From Alphaproteobacteria bacterium (GTDB lineage Bacteria > Pseudomonadota > Alphaproteobacteria > Rhizobiales > Hyphomicrobiaceae), in contig JAHJSN010000045.1 of assembly GCA_018830445.1 (NCBI GenBank), positions 35,362-99,361 on the forward strand: a stretch of DNA of 64,000 nt, read 5' to 3'. The translations under genes and the position numbers were made by a program. Each line of letters starts with the position of its first letter. The stretch's first letter is position 1. The notes below the pieces were generated by a model, which was given only the letters and a program-made list of their open reading frames with translations, was not told the origin of the DNA and ran no database searches. Below, one piece after another: positions 58,855-64,000 of this stretch.

Positions 58855-59940
58855 TCACCCGCACTGGCCTCGGTGGCGCAGAAAGTGATCGGCAAGCACG
58901 ATCGCCATCATCGCTTCCCCGACCGGTACCGCGCGGATGCCGACGCAGGGGTCATGACGGCCTTTCGTCACGATTTCTGTCTCGTGTCCTTCCCGGTCGA
59001 TGGTCTTGCGCGGGGAAAGTATCGAGGATGTCGGCTTCACCGAAAACCGGCACACGATCTGCTGCCCCGTCGACAGACCGCCGAGGATGCCGCCGGCATG
59101 GTTCGACAGGAAAACCGGCTTTCCGTCCGCTCCGATACGGATCTCGTCGGCGTTTTCCTCACCCGTAAGCTCGGCCGCCGCCATCCCCTCTCCGATTTCC
59201 ACTGCCTTGACGGCATTGATGCTCATCATTGCGGAGGCAAGATCCTGGTCGAGTTTGCCGTAGAGCGGCGCACCAAGGCCCGCAGCCACGCCGTCCGCCA
59301 CGATCTCAATGACGGCGCCGATCGACGAACCGGCCTTGCGGATCTTGTCGAGGTAGTCCGACCAGGGCTCGACACTGCCGGGATCGGGGCAGAACAATGC
59401 ATTGCTGTCGACGCTCTCCCAGTCGAGGCGGCTGCGATCGATTTTGTGTGGCCCCAGCTGCACCAGTCCGGCGCGGATCTTGACGCCTGGCAGGATTTTG
59501 CGCGCGATGGCCCCGGCGGCAACCCGCATCGCGGTTTCTCGCGCCGACGACCGCCCGCCGCCGCGATAGTCGCGAAAGCCGTATTTTGCATCGTAAGTGA
59601 AGTCGGCGTGCCCGGGGCGGTACTTGGCGGCGATGTCGCCGTAGTCCTTGGACCGCTGGTCGACGTTGCGGATGACGAGGCCGATCGGTGTGCCGGTCGT
59701 GACCTGCCGACCGGTGCCGCCATCGAAGACTCCGGATTGAATCTCGACGCTGTCTGGCTCCTTGCGCTGTGTGGTGAAGCGCGATTGACCGGGCCGGCGC
59801 CTGTCAAGCTCCCTCTGGATTTCTTCGGCTGTGATGGGAATACCCGGCGGGCAGCCGTCAACCACGCAGCCGATGGCGGGGCCGTGGCTTTCGCCCCAGG
59901 TGGTGATGCGGAACAGGTGGCCGAAGGTGTTGTGAGACAT
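58855..59940 (-). CDS. aroC: chorismate synthase
   Basis: [54 protein letters not shown]. Confidence 0.97.
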   Translation of the reverse strand: MSHNTFGHLFRITTWGESHGPAIGCVVDGCPPGIPITAEEIQRELDRRRPGQSRFTTQRKEPDSVEIQSGVFDGGTGRQVTTGTPIGLVIRNVDQRSKDYGDIAAKYRPGHADFTYDAKYGFRDYRGGGRSSARETAMRVAAGAIARKILPGVKIRAGLVQLGPHKIDRSRLDWESVDSNALFCPDPGSVEPWSDYLDKIRKAGSSIGAVIEIVADGVAAGLGAPLYGKLDQDLASAMMSINAVKAVEIGEGMAAAELTGEENADEIRIGADGKPVFLSNHAGGILGGLSTGQQIVCRFSVKPTSSILSPRKTIDREGHETEIVTKGRHDPCVGIRAVPVGEAMMAIVLADHFLRHRGQCG

Positions 59941-60521
59941 GCTTTTCCAAGGAGCGAAGGGCCTTTTTGCAAGGCCGGGAAGATGCGGCGACAGGCCCTG
60001 GATATGGGTGTTGGCCGAGGGCTGACGGGCAAAAAGAGTGAGCCCGCTGTACTATCATGGTTTGCGGGCGCGCGGCCTAAAAGTGTTGCAAAAAAATCTT
60101 AAGCCCGGCCCGCGTCCCGTTCAAATCAGTCTTGCAAGCCAAGAAGGATGACAAATCAGTACGACGCAGATTATGAAAAGAATGAGTTAATGTGCGATTC
60201 CTCTAAGGTTTGTCACCCAAGACCGACCAAAGTTGGGGATTTCCAGACTCTCCGCAACGCCGATGGGGGCTTCCGGCCACAGTGCCAGCCCAATGAATCG
60301 TAAAATGCGGTTTGAGAAATTGGAGCGTGCAAGCAAGCGCAATCGGAGGCTTCGGCCGAAGTTGCGTGCGTCCTTTCAGCGTACCAACGACGATTTCCGC
60401 TGTAACCGCACCAATTGCTTGGTCGGGACTAGCCAATTACGGCGGAGGCAGTCGACAAAGGAAGGGAGTGCTCCTGCCGGAAATGAGCAGCCGGCATCGA
60501 GCAGTCCCCTATTGACGTTGA

Positions 60522-60554
60522 AAGGACTGGAGCGCCGCTGCTCCGGTCCTTTCT
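60522..60554. terminator. intrinsic terminator
   Basis: ggactggagcgccgctgctccggtcctttct stem-loop. Confidence 0.55.
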
Positions 60555-60630
60555 AGTTTTATGGGTGGATTTGCGCACCGCGAAGCCTGCTGCGGTCGAG
60601 CGCCCTGATTTTTTCGCCGCGCCGCTTCCG

Positions 60631-61218
60631 TCACATCCAACGCATCTCGCCGCGCCGGATCACCAGCACGCGGTCTTGCGGAACGGCGAGATCCAGAATC
60701 CCGCTCGGATTGAGGTCGAGCAGATGCGCGCGCAGTGTCCGGCTGATGCCGCCATGGGTGGCAACGATCGTGTCGGCTTCAACAGTATCGAGCCAATCCA
60801 CCATCCGCTTCATGAGATCGGCATAGCTTTCCCCGTCAGGCGGTCTGAAATTGTAGGGGTCCGCCTTTCGCGCCGCCAGCCCGGAGGCTTCTGTTTTCTT
60901 CAGCGTGTCGAGCAGCTGGCCTTCCCAGGCGCCGTAATTCACCTCTTTCAGCCGCTCGTCGGTCCTGAAGTCTAGCGGCTCCAGGCCAAGTTCGCGTCTG
61001 ACGATCTGCATCGTCTCCCGCGCTCGCCAAAGCGGGCTGGAGACGAATTGGACGTCCGCTATTGCCGGTAGCAGCCCTCGCAGGGCCTGGCCGTTACGTA
61101 GTGCCTGTTCGCGGCCGGAATCGTTGAGCGGCACATCCATCTGACCTTGGTAGCGCGATTGCGCATTCCAGTCGGTCTGGCCGTGCCGGACGCAATAGAC
61201 AGTGATCCCGTCCTTCAC
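60631..61218 (-). CDS. histidine phosphatase (phosphoglycerate mutase-like)
   Basis: VYCVRHGQTDWNAQSRYQGQMDVPLNDSGREQA. Confidence 0.93.
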   Translation of the reverse strand: MKDGITVYCVRHGQTDWNAQSRYQGQMDVPLNDSGREQALRNGQALRGLLPAIADVQFVSSPLWRARETMQIVRRELGLEPLDFRTDERLKEVNYGAWEGQLLDTLKKTEASGLAARKADPYNFRPPDGESYADLMKRMVDWLDTVEADTIVATHGGISRTLRAHLLDLNPSGILDLAVPQDRVLVIRRGEMRWM

Positions 61219-61287
61219 GGAAAACCGGTCCCCTTTTTGCGATCGCGTCGCCCTGTCAAATCCGGACGCCGCTGAATTCGGGGCCGG

Positions 61288-62139
61288 CTAGGCCCCCTCG
61301 GACTTCGTCACTGTGATGTCCGGTGCATCCTCGTTCTTCATGCCCTGGACGTGGTATCCAGCGTCGACGTGGTGGATCTCCCCGGTGACCCCGCGCGACA
61401 GGTCCGAGAGCAGATAAACTCCAGCCCCGCCGACCTCTTCGATAGTCACTGTCCGCCTTAGCGGTGAATTGTACTCGTTCCACTTGAGGATGTAGCGGAA
61501 GTCCGAAATGCCGGACGCTGCGAGCGTCTTGATCGGTCCAGCCGAAATCGCATTCACGCGGATCGCGGACTTGCCAAGGTCGGCGGCAAGATAGCGCACG
61601 CTGGCTTCGAGCGCGGCCTTGGCCACTCCCATCACATTGTAATGCGGCATGACCTTTTCGGCACCGTAGTACGTCAGCGTGATAATCGAGCCGCCATCGC
61701 CCATCAGCTTTTCGGCACGCTTTGCAAGCGCCGTAAGCGAGTAGCAGGATACCAGCATCGTCTGGGTGAAGTTCTTCTCGGACGTATCGACATAGCGCCC
61801 ATCGAGCTCGGCCTTGTCGGAGAACGCGATGGCGTGCACCAGAAAGTCGAGCCTGCCCCAGCTTTTCTCCAGCGTCGCGAACACATCGTCTATCGACGCG
61901 GCGTCGGTGACGTCGCAGGCAATGACGAGTCCCGCACCCAGTTCGGCGGCAAGTGGCTCCACGCGCTTCTTCAGCGCTTCACCCTGGTATGTCAGTGCAA
62001 CTTCGGCGCCTTGCGAGGCGCAAGCCTTGGCTATGCCCCAGGCGATGGACCGGTTATTGGCGACGCCCATGATGAGCCCGCGCTTGCCTGCCATCAGATT
62101 GCCAGTCGCCCCGGATGAACCAGGCGCAGCTTCACTCAT
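61288..62139 (-). CDS. fabI: enoyl-[acyl-carrier-protein] reductase
   Basis: GLIMGVANNRSIAWGIAKACASQGAEVALTYQG; SCYSLTALAKRAEKLM; SAGPIKTLAASGI. Confidence 0.95.
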   Translation of the reverse strand: MSEAAPGSSGATGNLMAGKRGLIMGVANNRSIAWGIAKACASQGAEVALTYQGEALKKRVEPLAAELGAGLVIACDVTDAASIDDVFATLEKSWGRLDFLVHAIAFSDKAELDGRYVDTSEKNFTQTMLVSCYSLTALAKRAEKLMGDGGSIITLTYYGAEKVMPHYNVMGVAKAALEASVRYLAADLGKSAIRVNAISAGPIKTLAASGISDFRYILKWNEYNSPLRRTVTIEEVGGAGVYLLSDLSRGVTGEIHHVDAGYHVQGMKNEDAPDITVTKSEGA

Positions 62140-62249
62140 CGTTCGGATGCCCTTCTTCTTCGATGTTCGGCTGAATAAGGTTCAGGACTTTCAAGGAACC
62201 ATTCGGCCGTGGTGTCTTTGGTCCGAGGTCGAGCGGACCGGCGAAATAC

Positions 62250-62367
62250 GTAGCGGTGCTACGGGTGTGACGGAAGTCGAAGCAATCGGGGAACATTCAC
62301 CCGGCCCTTCGGGTTTCCAAACGGCAGCGATCCCGTGCGTCGGCCAGCTTGCTTGTAGCACCGCTAC
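62250..62367 (-). other. perfect 13-bp long-range inverted repeat in fabI leader region
   Basis: gtagcggtgctac (62250-62262) and gtagcaccgctac (62355-62367). Confidence 0.5.
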
Positions 62368-62556
62368 ACGCTGCGTTGCCCGCATGCTGGCATAACAAGC
62401 CGTTTGCGAAACAGAATTGCTTCCATCCAACCCTGAACCGCTCTGAGTTCGCCGCATCCTACACGAAAGGCGATTGCGGTCCAGATGCGCCATTTGGACA
62501 ATGGGCGCGAGCGTCGCATGGGACAGCGTTAATCTGCATTTTCAGTGGGTTAGATG

Positions 62557-62943
62557 TCAGCTGTCGAACCGCCACACGCCATTTTCCAGCCGGCAGGCGA
62601 TCGCTTCGGTCTTCCGCGACTTCTCCCCGGCGCTCAACAGCACGACGACGTGCCGGCAGACACGGCCTTTACCATCGACGAAAGACTGGGTCGGCTGGAC
62701 CACCCCCGAAAGCTTCCCATGTCCGCGATGCCAGACATAGCTCGCCCCATCGCCAAGCTCCGCCAGGGCAAACTGCACGCTTTCGAGCGCCGCTGCCCGG
62801 TCGTCGGCGCCAAGCGATACGGGCCTCGAGCGAGAGCCGTCTTGAGCACCGAGCGGCGCAGATGTCATAAGGATTGAGGCTACGGCGACAAGGCCGACCG
62901 CCATGGTGGCGAATATCGTCTCGATATCGACAGAACTACGCAT
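62557..62943 (-). CDS. secreted/membrane-anchored hypothetical protein
   Basis: N-terminal hydrophobic segment, YVWHRGHGKLSGVVQPTQSFVDGKGRVCRHVVVLLSAGEKSRKTEAIACRLENGVW. Confidence 0.65.
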   Translation of the reverse strand: MRSSVDIETIFATMAVGLVAVASILMTSAPLGAQDGSRSRPVSLGADDRAAALESVQFALAELGDGASYVWHRGHGKLSGVVQPTQSFVDGKGRVCRHVVVLLSAGEKSRKTEAIACRLENGVWRFDS

Positions 62944-63103
62944 TTGGCTGACTCACTGACGTACGACGCTGACAACACTAAGAATACTGGCGGCGAGTAT
63001 CGGCAACTGCCACTCTCCGCGCCGCCAGTATGCGATGGAGTTATTAAGACGGTCTTTCGCGGCGTACCGAAATCTGCCGGTCCCGCATGGCTAAGGAGCA
63101 GAA

Positions 63104-63766
63104 GTGACTGACGAACCCCAACTCGATACCGCGACACTTGCCGCGCATATCGACGATCAAGTCGCCGCCGCCGGCGATCCTTTCGCGCTTTTTGGCGACT
63201 GGCTGGACGAGGCGACTGCTTCGGAGCTCAACGACCCCAACGCCATGGCGCTGGCGACCGTCGACCAGGACGGCTTGCCGAACGTCCGTATGGTCTTGTT
63301 GAAGGGCGTCGACGAAACTGGCCACGCGCAGCGCGGGTTCGTTTTCTACACCAACGTCGAAAGCGCGAAAGGAAACGAGCTTTCCCAAAACATGAAGGCG
63401 GCCTGCGTCTTCCATTGGAAATCGCTTCGCCGGCAGGTTCGCGTCAGAGGGCCGGTTTCGCGCGTCACGGAATCAGAGGCGGACGCTTATTACGCTTCAA
63501 GGGCCCGGGGCAGCCGCATCGGGGCGTGGGCTTCCGCGCAGTCGCGTCCGCTGTCGAGCCGCGCTGAACTGGCAACCAGCGTCGCCGGATACGCGGCTCG
63601 CTACGCTATCGGCGCGATCCCCCGCCCGCCTCACTGGTCCGGTTTCCGCATCACGCCGGTCGAGATCGAATTCTGGTGCGACCGCATGTTCCGGCTGCAT
63701 GAGCGCATCGTTTTCCGCCGCCCGGATGCGCACTCGCCCTGGCAGAAGCTGCGGCTGTACCCGTAG
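63104..63766 (+). CDS. pdxH: pyridoxamine 5'-phosphate oxidase
   Basis: [41 protein letters not shown]-terminal [20 protein letters not shown]. Confidence 0.95.
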   Translation: MTDEPQLDTATLAAHIDDQVAAAGDPFALFGDWLDEATASELNDPNAMALATVDQDGLPNVRMVLLKGVDETGHAQRGFVFYTNVESAKGNELSQNMKAACVFHWKSLRRQVRVRGPVSRVTESEADAYYASRARGSRIGAWASAQSRPLSSRAELATSVAGYAARYAIGAIPRPPHWSGFRITPVEIEFWCDRMFRLHERIVFRRPDAHSPWQKLRLYP

Positions 63767-63778
63767 GGCTACCGCTCG

Positions 63779-63845
63779 CTAGTGTTCTGGCTCAAACATT
63801 TGATTCCCGGGTGGAGGTCGTCAAATGTTTGTGAATCCAGAACAC
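63779..63845 (+). repeat. palindromic repeat family E, copy 2
   Basis: ctagtgttctggctcaaacatttga...tcaaatgtttgtgaatccagaacac. Confidence 0.75.
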
Positions 63846-64000
63846 AATCAAAAGGTTGCCTAGGGCCTGTCGTCAGTTGAGCCGAGTCTGTCGTGCCACG
63901 CCGCGACAGAATTCGTGCGCGGCCGGGGTTGCCGTCGTCAGTCCAGGGATTCCCAAATCAGTTTTTCTCTGATTCATGAGTTGTCGGCAACGGGGAGGCC

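Overview
GC-rich chromosomal window that looks alphaproteobacterial (alpha-type hemC-hemD-mitofilin-hemY order, TIGR02300/FYDLN-acid protein, DUF1344, ChrR-type regulator). The organism is probably a methylotroph with Calvin-cycle genes. Main blocks: a DevBCA-type ABC exporter; an RND pump with TetR regulator; a ChrR anti-sigma gene next to an FAD-oxidoreductase/DUF1365/CFA-synthase operon; a heme operon with mitofilin/Mic60-like gene; a CBB operon (fbp-prk-tkt-fba); a pentapeptide/VWA/pentapeptide block; fhcCD (formylmethanofuran branch of H4MPT C1 oxidation) without neighbouring fhcA or fhcB; and a lanthanide-type methanol dehydrogenase locus xoxFGJ. Around xoxF lie periplasmic accessory genes (SRPBCC/MxaD-like, YVTN beta-propeller, two uncharacterised coupled genes, SoxYZ-like carrier, MBL-fold hydrolase). 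There are two tRNAs (Thr-CGT, Val-GAC) and an rpmJ too short for the ORF track. The least explained signal is a set of intergenic palindromic repeats (families A-E, about 65-78 bp). Most have CTAGTG...CACTAG-like ends, they form composite AB blocks, they sometimes supply stop codons, and one pair shows compensatory changes in its inner stem. All assignments come from reading motifs; no database search was run.
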